A stretch of 64,000 nt of DNA, from contig OW051473.1 of the NCBI GenBank assembly GCA_932521025.1, positions 11,036,001 to 11,100,000 of the forward strand, read 5' to 3'. A model generated the notes under the pieces. It had not been told where the DNA came from. It worked only from the letters and a program-made list of their open reading frames with translations, and searched no databases. Position numbers and translations under genes: made by a program. The stretch comes from Oscheius onirici (lineage: Eukaryota; Nematoda; Chromadorea; Rhabditida; Rhabditidae). This document shows positions 33,381 to 45,306 of this stretch, piece after piece (position 1 is the stretch's first letter; each line of letters begins with the position of its first letter).

Positions 33381-33835
33381 ATGTTTGTATCGAATCTCTG
33401 AACCCTATTGATCTCTCTCGCCTTATCCGCTGCGCATTATATGTATCATATTTTTACGAGGACCTAGTTCCCCAGACTAATTAGACATTAGAGATTCTAG
33501 CCCCGGCCATATTTCAAAATCCAATCTCAACATGTTCTCTGCTTACGTTAAGTCGTCGGCATCTGGACTTTTCTCCCGGTGGAGAGCGGTTACTCTACAC
33601 AGTCCTTGCCTCTAATCTTTGCCTCTGTGATGTTTTCAATCCAGCCTCTCTGCTTTCTACCCCAAACACTTTATAGGTGACTATCTCTCCCTTCCCCCAT
33701 TTCCCAAGGAAACCCGTTCTGTTCTCATTTTCTGTTATTCTTTCACAATGAAGTATAGCTTTATTTATGAAGACCATTTTTCGGATTCTTACGGCTGCAG
33801 TGGCAGTTTCGCTGAACATAGTCAAGAGAAGATGA
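33381..33835. other. Intergenic after unc-76
   Basis: No gene recognised. The right half may be decayed upstream sequence of the adjacent LINE remnant. Confidence 0.4.
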
Positions 33836-34330
33836 GTGCTGTTTCACACCCTCCCTGCATTAGAAAATCTTTGGAAAAGTATTGGAAAATTGGAAAAATG
33901 TATAGCACCCAGCTTCCTATACGGTAGCGAAGTGTGGAGCCTTAGAACCGACGCCCAACGAAAAGTAGCAGCAGTTCAAAGACGAATGGAAAGCGATACG
34001 CTTAGACTGAATCTCACAGACAAAGTGAAAAACGAGAAGGTTAGAAGAAGAACAGAGTGGTTGATTTTTGGTGGGGAAGAAAGCTAAAGTGGGCTATGAA
34101 GCTGGCTAATATGGATGGAAGAAGATGGTCAAAGGCTATCTACGAAGCGATCTCGCTAAATCGCAGACGAGCGCCAGGTAGACTTCCAACATTGTGAGCA
34201 TGTGGTAGAATCGTCGAGAACCATCTTGTTGGATGCGACAAAGAGTGGATAAGAATCATAAGAGCCGTGAATGATCCAACGTGGTCAATTTATCAATCAC
34301 TGATACTTACGATTCCGTCAAATATATTTC
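33836..34330 (+). mobile_element. Degraded non-LTR retrotransposon (LINE), 3' end of reverse transcriptase ORF
   Basis: The frame starting at 33836 reads KCIAPSFLYGSEVWSLRTDA, QRKVAAVQRRMES, and then KVKNEKVRRRTEW. This is the characteristic post-catalytic segment of LINE reverse transcriptases. After a stop at 34085 and a frame change it continues as MDGRRWSKAIYEAISLNRR and RAPGRLPTL (about 34110-34195). The end is VNDPTWSIYQSL. Catalytic RT motifs and the endonuclease are absent. It is a dead 5'-truncated copy. Confidence 0.82.
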
Positions 34331-36143
34331 AATTTCAATTGGGAAATCTGCCATCTTCATCTGACCGCTTTCGAAATTGTTCATGAATCAAATGCTTTAG
34401 GCCCGTTTACGTATTCTGTCCTTGTTCGACTCGGTCAATGCGTCAGGGTAATCGCTGCCTCTGAACTGTAAAAACTACCATATCGTCTGACCGTCTGCAA
34501 ATTTGTTCTCAAGAGAGCAATCAGGTGTTTACAAACACCTAGGCAGAGCAAAAGAGGTTTATGTGACGACATTAAAGATATTCGCAGAACCTTGTAATCC
34601 CTGGAAAAGACTGGTTTCTCGGGCAGTTTTCAACAAGTTCCCGAGAAAAAAGGCTCGATGTTTAAACCAAATTCTGGTTGGACTTTACCGAGGGATGCCT
34701 GAACCTCAGAGTAGACTGTTCAGTTAATAGAACTGATGAAAAATTGCAGAGAAAGATGCAGAGTCCAGCATTCTTTTCCTCCAAATTTCTCCTTATTTGT
34801 TAGACTTTCGCAGTTGCTTCCAGTCTCCCTCCCATCTCTCGACAATAACTCTCCAGTGTAATCGCTAATATTTCTAAAAAAGTTGACACATAACAATTGA
34901 TATGCCCGCAAACAGTAGGTCATAATTCTGTTTTTTCTTCTGTTACAGTTGCCAAGGATTAAACCCCTCTCTGCCAATAAATCAAGTCATCAGTTGTCTC
35001 AGCTTTGTTTCTGCTTCTTCCCGCCTTTGGACAAGTGATCCAAATGCTGTAACCTTACACACAGACACAAGGCCAAGACGTTTCTATTGTATTCGCGATA
35101 TGATCTACGAGAGGCGGCGTTTTCGATTTTTCGAATCATCAGCTGTGTTTTCGTTTCCCTGTTCATAATTTTCGCAATTTTCTCGGAACTTAAAGCTTTC
35201 CCATGGAAACCGTTAGATTTGAAGTAGCAAAACCATTTTTCCCCGTTTGCCCTGACATTTCGTGATACTTTTTTCACTTTTGAAAAGGAAAGCGAATTTC
35301 TGGAACCAGTGTAAAACTGTATAAAACTTCAAAAAATGACTATATCGACCTAAAAATCCTTATTTGGAACTCACAGTTCAAAAACGCTGGGCTTTCCCGT
35401 TTTTCTGTAGTTTCAGTGTCCCTTTTGATGACGCCTTTCCAAAGAATTTTTTTCGCCTTTCCAAAGAATGGTCTCAGTAAATCGACCTGCTGTTTTGACG
35501 CAGGGCTGACCGTCGAACGTCGTTGTGTGTGCCACACGAGAATTTGCCTTTGTGGCGCACAGGCTGGCAACCTCGTAAAATCAAGGTCGTGGTAGGCAAA
35601 AAAAGCCCGCCAATATCATCGTGGCTTTCTCCTCAACCTCACTCCTTCCCCTTTAATATTCATACAGACGATGACTATTCTTTTTCAGACGTTTTCATTT
35701 TGCGATGCATCTAGTCACTCTCTCTCTTTTCCCTTTTCCGCTTGGCACACAGTAATTCTATGATTGCTACCGGTTTAGCGCCGCTGCCATTTCATTCTGT
35801 ACCTCCTCAGTGTCATTTATATGCGGGAGTCTCAAAAATTCCACCACTCACTTTCACTTTTTCTCCAAAAAAATTTCAATTTTTCTTTCACAAACTTCAA
35901 AAACTCGCCGTTTTCTGTCTGTAGAGCAGTTGGGGAAAATCAGTGAAAGTTTTGTGGGGAGTCTGTGGGCCGCGACAAGTAAACAGTTTTTCAGCTTCTG
36001 ATCTCTTAGGTTAAGTGCGAAAACAAGTTGCCCGTCGACATTTTCAAGCTTATTTTCCTATTGTTGTCTCGCCTCTCTTGTAACAAAAATCGTTGCACTC
36101 CAACCAAAATTAGCCACTTTACAGTGTCTCTTCTCGTCTCTCG
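34331..36143. other. Intergenic, 1.8 kb
   Basis: No coding exon, RNA gene or repeat recognised. It probably includes the promoter of the small membrane protein at 36144. Confidence 0.45.
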
Positions 36144-37066
36144 ATGCAGTCTTTGTGGCCGTATCACACGTACAGGCCAGTCTCGTGGGACAAGTATTAC
36201 GTGAATGAACATCAAGAAAGTAGGGAAAATTTGAAGAAAGGTCGGCCATGACTGTTTTTAGAACAAACATCAGTGACGAAGACGGTGGCGGAAGGAGTCA
36301 CAATATGCGTCTTTCTTTTAGTTTTTCTTTTCACTTTCGGCTGCCGCATTTACGCACAATATGCCGATAGGAATACTCAGCCACAACAGAGGAATACAGG
36401 TAAGAAAAATAGTTTAAAATTTTTCTACAGTAACACCGCTCTAGACATATATTCGATAGACTGCAGTGAAAAATTAGAAATTTTAAAAATTTTCGCTTGT
36501 CTAACAGCTGATAACTTTGTAGACACCTCAATACGGAACAGTAAACTAACTTTCTCGACATGTGCTCTCTAAATCCTAATACAGAGAAACAGCTTATAGT
36601 TTCTTTCGAAAAAAAATTTGCTTATCACAGCAGAAAGTGTTGTAATCTTTGAAAATGTTAGAAACCCTTCAAATCGGAAAATATCTCGTAGCAGGGTGGG
36701 ACTTGAAGGTTGAAACTTTCTGTAAATTAGCTCGAGTGTTTCTCGCAAGAAGTTTGTTGTATCCAATTAGTTACGTTTATTATATCACAGCGGTACTAAG
36801 GAGGTGAAACAGACAGTTTTGCATATAATATTAATGCTTTGTTGGAACTATCCAAACATACGTTAACGGCATAAAAATAAAGTTACAATGTGCTTTTTTT
36901 AACTTTAAGTAGTAAGAAAATTACCAGTTTTCCAGAAGCTGCACTGAGCCAGACACTTGCGGAAGACATGTGGATTTGCGGTGTCCCGCGAGAGCCACCT
37001 CCACCGTATGATGTGGCCATTAAGATGCCTTCAGTGCCTCAACAGCCTGAGTCTTCTCCAGTATAG
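36144..37066 (+). CDS. Small single-pass membrane protein with PPPPY tail
   Basis: Exons 36144-36219, 36262-36399 and 36936-37066 join in phase, 114 aa. The N-terminus has no signal peptide; it is about 35 residues (MQSLWPYHTYRPVSWDKYYV). One membrane helix follows (GVTICVFLLVFLFTFGCRIY), then a tail containing REPPPPYDVAIKMP and ending PESSPV-TAG. PPPPY is a WW-domain ligand motif. The likely topology is outside-in with a signal anchor. An upstream alternative first exon cannot be excluded, because the sequence before 36144 is open in another frame. The layout matches the PPxY proteins at 42631 and 61884. No named family was recognised. Confidence 0.62.
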
Positions 37067-37279
37067 TTTCCCTCTTCATGACCCTTTTCTAGTCCGTTTT
37101 GTGCCGGTTCTTGCACAGGTATTTCCCACATGCTCATCGTCTTTTCTATTATTGATCTCAACGAGATGTAAATAACTAGCAATGACAGTTTATTTAGTTA
37201 ATAAACAAGTTAGCACCGAAACACCTCAGAAAAACTCTGGTCTTCGTCAAGCAAAATATCCTGTTTTCTTCCAAACACT

Positions 37280-37800
37280 CTAGGTAGCGTTTTTGGTGTA
37301 AGGGATGAAGGGAGATGTGCGCTGATTGATGTTGTAGAAAATGACAGAGACATCAAATGGCTCAAACACAATGTCAACTTTCTAAAAAAACATATGTGGA
37401 GCATGAACAATTTTACCTGCGGATAGTATTCGGGATAGAATACGGTGGTTGTTCTCCTTTCCTTGAGAAATACCTTCCCGTCCACAGTATGCATTGTAGT
37501 TTTTGTAATTTTCTCCTCCAAAGCATTGCGAATGGTCATCGAAGGTCGCCAAAAGAGACTCAATGACATAACTGCTCTGTTGGACACACTGGTGAAACGC
37601 GTGTCGTTCCAGCTGTACAAGGTGCTATGAATTAGCACCATGCCTTCAGAAGTTTCTTTGTAGAAGGAAATAAAGTTGTGAATTTCCATCTGGAACAAAC
37701 TATTCTTTGGTACACTATTAAGAAGCGTATACTTTAGGGCATCTACCCCAAACTTCGGCACACTTTGTGATGCGATGTTCAGCAAAGCTGTCGAAATTAA
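37280..37800 (-). CDS. Truncated ligand-gated channel ectodomain-like gene, copy 2 (5' end unresolved)
   Basis: One long exon (about 37795-37417) encodes LNIASQSVPKFGVDALKYTL and on through ISFYKETSEGMVLIHSTLYS. It continues with WNDTRF, LFWRPSMTIRNALEEK, TVDGKVFLKERRTTTVFYPE. A 36-nt intron then leads to KVDIVFEPFDVSVIFYNINQ and a TAG at 37280. The order W-x-D-x-R, WRP...NA, DGKV and YP-x-x-YP follows the binding domain of Cys-loop channels. The two Cys-loop cysteines and all membrane helices are missing. The acceptor at about 37796 needs a phase-1 upstream exon that I could not find, so the gene may be incomplete or decaying. Its neighbour at 38178 is similar. Confidence 0.5.
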
Positions 37801-38177
37801 GGAGCTTTACGAGTTTGTAGGGCATTGTAGAGCTTGAAATATGTTGGTTACAGCAAAAATTATACGCCTGCTCTACATATAAAAATGAGATACTTATCAT
37901 CCCAAAATTTAGGGGCACTAAATATATTTTTCCGATCAAAATTTGCGAACTTACACTCATGTTCCGGCTTGGAGGTCCCAGTTTGTTGCTTTGTACCAGC
38001 TGTACAAGGTGCTACCGTAATAGTCAAGAGCAAATGATAACAGACATTTCGGCAAGCGTTCAAGCAGTGGGAAACGCCTCTTCTAATTACTGTCTTTTAA
38101 CGAGACTAGGCTCCGATCTTCTGGTCTCTTGTCTAAGAAAAGAGATCCCAAATATATGTACAGCTTTATTGAGCAAG

Positions 38178-39155
38178 CTAGTGATCATGCATTTCCCATC
38201 CTTCGGTTGCAACGGTCAACGGGATGGATCCGTGAATGTTTGTGATAAGTTGAATGTCATCGGCACTTCCGTCTTCAAAGGAACGAAAAGATGGCTCCAC
38301 TTCCTGGAAAACTGTCTTCAAAAAACTTTTTGTAGTTTTGTACCGTGTCGTTCTTCCTCATCGCCACCTGAATAAGTCTCCGTTGATGCAGCTTAAACTT
38401 GCCGTCAGAATATGAAGTAGATACAAGCGCCTGGTGATCCGTAATTGCGTTGTGGACAATGATGAACGGAAGCCAGATTTTGATGTGTGACGGAACCTGA
38501 AAAAAGCTTTTTTTGGTATTAAGTCGCTCTTACAGCTACTCTGACTCCATTCGCTATTCTGAGCCTTTCATCTTTCCAACTGATGACTACGTCGTAAATG
38601 GCGTGAGCTTCTCGCTTCGGATAATTGACAAACTTGAAGGAGACGAGAGAGGCATCAACATTGACCTGAAGTTGCAATAACTAACTATTTTCAAAATTGT
38701 ATCAAAATATTTCAAAACATCAGAATTCTATGTAGTTGGAAACCTAACAGATTTGGCGAAATCTAAAAAAAATATGAATTTCTATTGGCAAGGTTTCACG
38801 AAGAAGATTTGTTTACTTTTTTGTCTACTAGCTTCCCTGTTGCTGATTCAAAAAGTTATTGGTTCTGATAGTTTCACATTTTTTTAAATAACCTTTTTGA
38901 ATGCGTAGTGTGGGAATCCGAGGTGAAATGTAAAGGTAATGGGGGCCTCGATGCAAACGGTTCAGTGGTGAAAGTTCGAAGAAACCCGTAAAAACTCACA
39001 GTCATGTTCCTGACAGGAGCCACAGTTGAATCGTACTCGGTCAGTAGCTCGTCCCATTCGACCCGATGAACTATCCTCTCCATTATAATCGGGTCATCGA
39101 GTGAAAAGCTACAAAGAGCTGTGAGACTGGAGAGGAAGAGGATGACTTGACGCAT
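38178..39155 (-). CDS. Secreted, truncated ligand-gated channel ectodomain-like protein, copy 1
   Basis: Signal peptide MRQVILFLSSLTALCSF (start 39155, just after a TTTCAG acceptor). The channel-type N-terminus is WDELLTEYDSTVAPVRNMTV, followed by VDASLVSFKFVNYPKREAHA, VVISWKDERLRI and IKIWLPFIIVHNAITD. VSTSYSDGKFKLHQRR comes next. A donor within ...NDT (near 38335) and an acceptor at about 38293 lead to EVEPSFRSFEDGSADD and a stop at 38178. CAATAAAG lies directly downstream. It has no Cys-loop cysteine pair and no membrane segment, so the product would be a soluble binding-domain-like protein of about 185 aa. Soluble acetylcholine-binding proteins are a known parallel. Function unknown. Confidence 0.58.
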
Positions 39156-40748
39156 TTCTGAAAGCAGGTCGTAGCAACGACACGATAGACAATGAATACG
39201 TAATTTTACTAGAGGCGTGCTAGCTGTGATGGATAGGAAGATGTATGTGAAAAACAGATTTGTCAAATGGACAAAGGGTGAATGAGGAGAGGAGAGAGAG
39301 AGTAAGGGAAGTTATGTTTAAAGAGTGTAATTTGATCATGTTGGTGAATAATACCTGGGTTGCGACAAACCTATAGGTCAATAAGTTTGCTGCAAAACCT
39401 AATATGTCCGAGAGCACTCTCTCTCTCTCTCTCCTTCTATACTGAAGGCGAAACAGAGGTGAAAAGCGCTCGACGCTAATAACGGAACTGGTGGACATAA
39501 AGAGACGGGGCCAAATGGAATTAGGACAGTTATGGAACGCAATTTGGAGCCAAAAGAGAGGAGACGAGACACAATTTGGACCAACGTGTAAGCTGTTGGG
39601 ATTCCTCGAGAGCTCTGTTTACATCCAGGCCTTTTAGGTAGAGAAGAGGAGAATATAAAATTTCGTGACAGCGCGCGCAAATTAGTCATACGAGTGGGAA
39701 ACGAAACGACGAAGAAGAGAGAGAGAGATAGAGGGACCCACAACGGCCTTTTAACAAGCCATGTCATCCATTTAAAATGTGAGCACAGCTCCCGTCTTGC
39801 GCCTTCGTTTTGACAAGTAAACAGGGCCTTGTCAGAACTGCAGTATGGAGAAGGATTGCTCTGTTTTTGCCTAAAGGAAAGCAAATTGAAATTTGGTGGA
39901 CAGATCCAGGCCAATTTCCGCTTGGGGAGGAGGGGTTACACACACCTAGGAGAATTGAGCTTTTCTCACGAAAATCAGCGATTTCCGTCGCCTTTGGAGT
40001 AGATGCTATGACGTCGAAATTGAAGCAAAACTAGCAATTATGGAGATGTGAACAACATATAAAGTAGTTGGGACAAGAGACAACGGTAGTCGTAAAGTGC
40101 ACAAGATTCTACATGCATGAATGACCTACCCATTGTGGCTCCGACACAATGCGAGAAATTAAACTAGGGAAAATATATAGGCACCGGGTTCAAAAATAAC
40201 AATTAAAGGAAGCTCAAAACAGGGCGTGTTCTCTGAGGAAGATGAGAGTTGTGGAAAGGCTCGTGTTCCACCTCTCTGAGTGACATCTTGTTGTTCTCCA
40301 GGGAAAAGAAGTGCTGGCATTAAAAAGATTACTGCGTTCCGGCTCTGAATTCCAGGCATAAATCAAACGGTCGAGTTGGACAAGAGGTCCGACTCTGACG
40401 CAGGCAAGATACTCCTAATGAGACGCAGATTGTGCCATCTGATACCGTCTTAGTTAGGGGTACGACGGCGAAATAAGAATTTGGACGTATTGGATGAGCT
40501 ATTTTTGCTCAGGAAAATGACAAATGGCTTGAGACGCCCCGAAGTGCAACAAGTGACACAATGGTCTCTGAAAGGTGCAGGTCTTCAGCTTTACATTTGA
40601 GAAAAAATTCTATCGCATGGCTGTTAGAGACTAAAACAGAGAGCCAGAAAGACCAAATGAAGAGGAGACTGAAGAGAAAAAGCAAGTATTTTGGGAGGGT
40701 ATAACTGAAAGTCACTTTATTTTTATATAACGAGACCCAAAAATGTTG
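39156..40748. other. Intergenic with CT/GA microsatellites
   Basis: A (CT)n tract at about 39415-39433 and GA-rich runs at about 39285-39302 and 39710-39732. No gene recognised. Confidence 0.5.
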
Positions 40749-41021
40749 AAAAAGCTACTTTGACATGAAACTTCCAAATACCACTCATACCGTCTAGTCA
40801 CAACTAGTTTTCTATATATGTTCCGATCCCAGTGCAGTCCGCTTCCGAGCTCTCTCCGACCGCCTTCGGATAGCGTTACAGTACCCATTAGCCCTAATGA
40901 TTTCTAGACCATGGTCGGGCTAGAACGAGCTTACCGAAGTAGATCACAAACAGTCTGGCAGAAAACATGATATGCTGCTTTTGGTATAAGGGTTCTGTGC
41001 TATCAGTTCAGACTTCCTTTT
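40749..41021 (+). ncRNA. Putative Pol III-type structured ncRNA, copy B, with its promoter
   Basis: Homologue of 15792-16067. The same ordered blocks are present: AAAAAGCTACTT (40749-40760), CTATATA (about 40812), CCGATC, the hairpin TCCGACCGCCTTCGGA (about 40855-40870), GGTCGGGCTAGAA, CAGTCTGGCAGAAAA, TGCTGCTTTTGG and a terminal TTTT (about 41018-41021). CCGATC pairs with GGTCGG, with a U-G pair where copy A has U-A, so pairing is kept while sequence changes. Unlike copy A it lies in an intergenic region. Confidence 0.5.
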
Positions 41022-42630
41022 AGATCTGGATGTCCAGTTGACTTACATTACACTATGCTTTTTAGTGTATCTAGGAACTTCACGCCGTACAACCTAAACA
41101 AATATCAAGCCTAATTCTAAGAACATCGTTAGTTCTATAGTTTTTTTATACCAGTTGATTTGAAGATCTGTTTTGTGGCTGTCGGTTACTGAATGCCTAA
41201 AATTTGTCATATAAACCGATTTTCTTATAATTGTAGACAATCATACGCACTCCCAGTTTCCAGTATTTAATTATCTTTGATATTTCAGTACTATATAGGT
41301 CAGAAAGCTGGCATAACCATCACTTATCATTTTCTCTTGAAACTAAAAACATGTCTGGTTCTACGTGAATGTCGTCAGTTCTCACCTGCCCTCCAGGTGC
41401 TTTTAAATAGCCCTAGTAGATGATCGTAGTATTTTGTATAAACAGTCTTTTTTTGTGAATACAGTTTACTGCTACAAAATAGTTTTTAACACACATTAAT
41501 TTTGGTTGGGGGTTGTTCCAGTTTCAGTTACAGTATCTTCACTTTCAGATACCATATACCGAGTTAGCTCGACAGCCTATTCTTCTTAGAACTTCAGCTA
41601 CAATTGCTATTTTCCCCTGACCATTTAGTGATTGAGTTGTCCTCTTGTGACGACAAACTTTCCCGCAAACCGTCTATTATTTCGAGTCGGCCTCGTTACT
41701 ATGGTTATGAAGGGAAAGAGAGACTGCTGATTACCGAGCGCCTGCCCGCACGGCCGGTTTTCTTTCGCTCTTTCTCATTCCCTCGAGGCACCATGTTTTA
41801 TGCATCTCAACGTTCTCATCCGATTTCTGGGATTGTCATGTTCAGAGAGAGGATCGTCTCTTAGCCTGTTCAGGATACTGTAGCGGGAAAAGTATGACCT
41901 AGAGCTACTAATTACTGTTGTTTTGGTCTCATTTAAGATAATCTCTGGTTATTAAATGCATATAATTTTGTTATTTTTTTATTACACGTTTGACCTATCA
42001 TTAACTCTAACAGTAGGAATTAAGCTGTTGTAAATATAAGCCATAATTGAACGTGCACTAACTTTAAGGTTTCTTGAACTGTATCTCGCTAAGCTAGAAA
42101 ATAAGCTGTTGACCATGGCTTAAATCTAAACTTTAAAAATGTTGCTGGTGTTAAGATTTTGATCTTTTCTGGCAACTGTACTCTTAAAGAAAGAAATCGA
42201 GCAAAACTTTTCTCATGATCAATTTTCATGTGAAAATCTCACGATCTGTTAGCCGTGTCATGAGATTCTGGAGACGGTTACTGTAATGCTCAGCAACCTC
42301 GTATTTGTCTTGCTTATTTCATAGCCTACCGTAGCCTGCCATTAACTTTTGGAGCCACATTTCCCACTCGTTCTGGGAAACAATCCAATTCCGTCTGCAA
42401 CGAGATGCCTTTTGTGCTCTGCGACTTAATTTTGACGCTTGTTTCTGTTTTGTTATTGCTAAGCCAACAAACATCATCGTCACGCCTCGTATTTTTGGTA
42501 TTGCTGCTTCCATTATTACCATCCATCCACTGTGTAAACAGCTCGTTTTTTCTCAGATCACAGTCTCAAAATTAATTTATGCTTTCAGGTGTTTCTTCGG
42601 CTTTCAGCTTCAATGGGCAGCATATGAAAG
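41022..42630. other. Intergenic, nothing recognised
   Basis: 1.6 kb of AT-rich sequence without a convincing exon or RNA gene. The right end probably holds the promoter of the gene at 42631. Confidence 0.5.
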
Positions 42631-43307
42631 ATGCCGTCCGAGAGCAACTTCCTCATCTTGTTGGTCCCCCTGATTGCATTCATTGTATTCGCGGCTTCGA
42701 TTCTGGTTATAAGGTCGATTTGTGCACAGGACAGAAGAAAGTCTAATTGGGCAGTCACCCGCAACCAAAGGATCGATCACAATCGTAGAGCAAGACACCA
42801 GGCGGCAGCATCATCAACGTCGTCAAGTTCTGTAGAGGTGCAGACCGTTCCCACGCCCTATGTACCGCCACCACGTAGGCTGGAATTTGAGTAAAGACAA
42901 CAAATTTACAGGTTACTATCCACCCGAGCTGACTGGACCTGATCCAGGAGCGCCGACAATTTATCCAATAATCGTGCCCTATTATTCCAATAATTCTAGC
43001 AACAACTCTTTAAGAGATCCGAGACAGTTTCAGGTATACTTTGTGTCTTTTTGAATCCTGTCTGGACAAAATTTGTCTTTTCTAAGCACAAAGTCTGAGT
43101 TTGATGTCATACTTTCAAGTACTCTTGATTGAGCACGTATTGCAGGGTCTTCCTGGCCTTGTAGCTCCACCTCCGTACCCTGAACCACCGAGCTACAGTC
43201 AGATTTCTGCGTACCCCGACATGCCGGTCATGCAGCGTCTGGAGAACAGTCCGCCAAACAGGAACGGAGGCTCTAAAAAGGGCGATACGATCGCACCCGT
43301 TGAGTAG
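42631..43307 (+). CDS. Single-pass membrane protein with two PPxY motifs
   Basis: Exons 42631-42874, 42912-43033 and 43146-43307, 175 aa. An in-frame stop lies just upstream of the ATG. The N-terminus is a signal anchor after only five residues (NFLILLVPLIAFIVFAASIL). A basic stretch (QDRRKSNWAVTRNQRIDHNR) follows, then a Ser-rich segment and a Pro/Tyr/Asn-rich tail. The tail holds PPPRYYPPEL, PPPYPEPPSY and SPPNRNGG, so it has two canonical PPxY sites. It ends DTIAPVE-TAG. It has essentially no ectodomain. It resembles WBP1/Shisa-like WW-domain adaptors in layout, but no orthologue is claimed. Confidence 0.72.
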
Positions 43308-43452
43308 ATTTGTTAAGACTATATGTAATTGTGATTTCGCCCCAACCCCTGTCTTACGTCGAAAGTCATTGCGCTGTGATTGCGTTCCTTTGAGCCTCGA
43401 CGGGTTCACAATAAATACTCTTACTTTATCACGATATCTCTGATGTTTGTGA

Positions 43453-44887
43453 TCACTCTGCTTTAATGAGGTGCTGAATCTTGAGCGTGTGAAACCAGGC
43501 GTGTTGATTTCCAAACCAGAAGCGAAGAGTTGCCGTCTTCGGGCTCACAAGACTATCGAGACAGGGAACCATCGTCGGTCCCGGCACTTTCTAAACCAAG
43601 TTTCTAAAAAGCTCGGACTACTTACACTGAAGAGAGGGTATGCTCGTTCTAGTGACTGGAAATCATCTTCCTTTCCCGGCTCCAACACATAGACACAGAA
43701 AGCAAAGTGACCATTTGCGTGAACCTCCCAAGAAATTGTTTGGCCCTGAAGAATTGCTGTGAAAAGTGAATGACTGTGGTGTATTGGCACAGCTGGAAAA
43801 GTCTTTTTTCTAGGTTTACCTCCTCTGCCTTTATATCAACATGTCCCATTTTTCCAGCAGGTATGGAAATGGTCTTGCAATCAGGATGCACTGGTTCCTT
43901 GTAGTACTGATCTTCAGCAAACGGTACTCCTCTCTCGACGTCGGCCAGGAAAGGACCCTCCTTTCCTTCATTCCAATAAGCTGGAAGAGCCTTGACATCA
44001 GCAATTTTCAGAACATCCTGCTTCCAATTTCCTCCGAGGATGTTCACCTTGTTACGGGTCTTCTCAGGAAGCAGTGGGCGAGCAATATTCCTAGAAAGTT
44101 CAGCGGATTGTGTCAAAAGTAATTAGCAAACCAGACAACGGAGATGAATGTCGGTACATTGACCAGAACAAAGGAATGAATCATCTCGACGTAGTGTTCC
44201 TGCATAAAGGCTGAGATTGATGCGAGACCGCCAGAGACCAGAGACATTGTTTTCTTGTCCCAGGTTAGTCCAGTCAAGTCCATGATGTAAATCACAGAGC
44301 ATTGTTCACCTGGAAGTTTTTATTGTCTCCCTGTCCGTTTTTCCAGTAGAGTTCACCTGTTTTCGCTTCAAGCTCCATCACAGCTCGGAGCATACTTTCC
44401 AGATCATGAACTCGTGCTCTGGAAAACAGAGACTCTGAATCACTCAGAGACTTACTGGAGAACATCATTAATCGGGTGAGTTCTGAGCATGCCCCAGTAG
44501 TCATTTCCACCCGTCTGCTCGATATTCACAATGGTATTGGGAGTAATGACCGATTCTCCTGTCAGACCGGACTGGAAACCTGATTAACTTGCAAAGGATA
44601 TGATGCAAACCTTCCAATGTTTGTGTACGACATGGTCACGGGGCTTTTCCGCCAATTCATCCAATTTCCAGTATGATTTCCTCAGTTTCAGATGGTTGAT
44701 TAGCTTTGGCACAATTATTGAGAGATCGTAGTCGTGGCCTTTCAGCCAACGGAGAAGATTATAGTCTGTATCATAATATGGGGTGATCTAAAAAAATTGT
44801 AGGCTTTAAAAAGTGAACACTTACAAAGCCTGCCACTTTACTCCTCAGTTCTTCGATTTTCACTTTTTCTTCTGGAGTTATAGGCAT
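43453..44887 (-). CDS. SEC14-like protein with CRAL-TRIO and GOLD domains
   Basis: Cytosolic lipid-binding/transfer protein. It starts MPITPEEKVKIEELRSKVAG (44887), then the CRAL-TRIO N-lobe (YNLLRWLKGHDYDLSIIVPK) and the lipid-binding lobe. The lobe includes VIYIMDLTGLTWDKKTMSLV, YVEMIHSFVLVNVPTFISVV, ARPLLPEKTRNKVNILGGNW and LKIADVKALPAYWNEGKEGP. A C-terminal GOLD domain follows (GQTISWEVHANGHFAFCVYV, then TATLRFWFGNQHAWFHTLKI), ending IKAE-TGA. The combination equals the CTG group of nematodes and SEC14L2-4 of vertebrates. I cannot say which CTG paralogue it is. Confidence 0.9.
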
Positions 44888-45306
44888 TCTGCAAAGGACT
44901 TTATGCCAACGGGACGAAATTTAAAGGAAAGTGGGAACTTTACACCTGTTTCAGACTCTCTTATCGGAACAGGTGGTCTTTTCAAGGTCACGGTACTGGT
45001 AAAAACAGCGAGAAAAGGGAAAACTGAGGACGAATCCAGAGGGGTGAGAGTTGTGGGAACAGCGCAAAGTCGCCAAGGCCAAACTGGAATTGGGGTCAAC
45101 GAACATGGGATTGCGCCTTCCCGGAAAGAGAGATAGTTAAGCAATTATATCAATAGCGATTTCAAGGATATCGGCAGAAAAACACAGATTCAGAACGATC
45201 CAAAGACATGAATCATGTCTGAGTCGGAGAGGGAGGTGAATCTCTGTTTTAAGATGTTGTATAAATAGAGTTTATTTCAGAAAAAGATTTCTGGCACTTA
45301 ACATGT

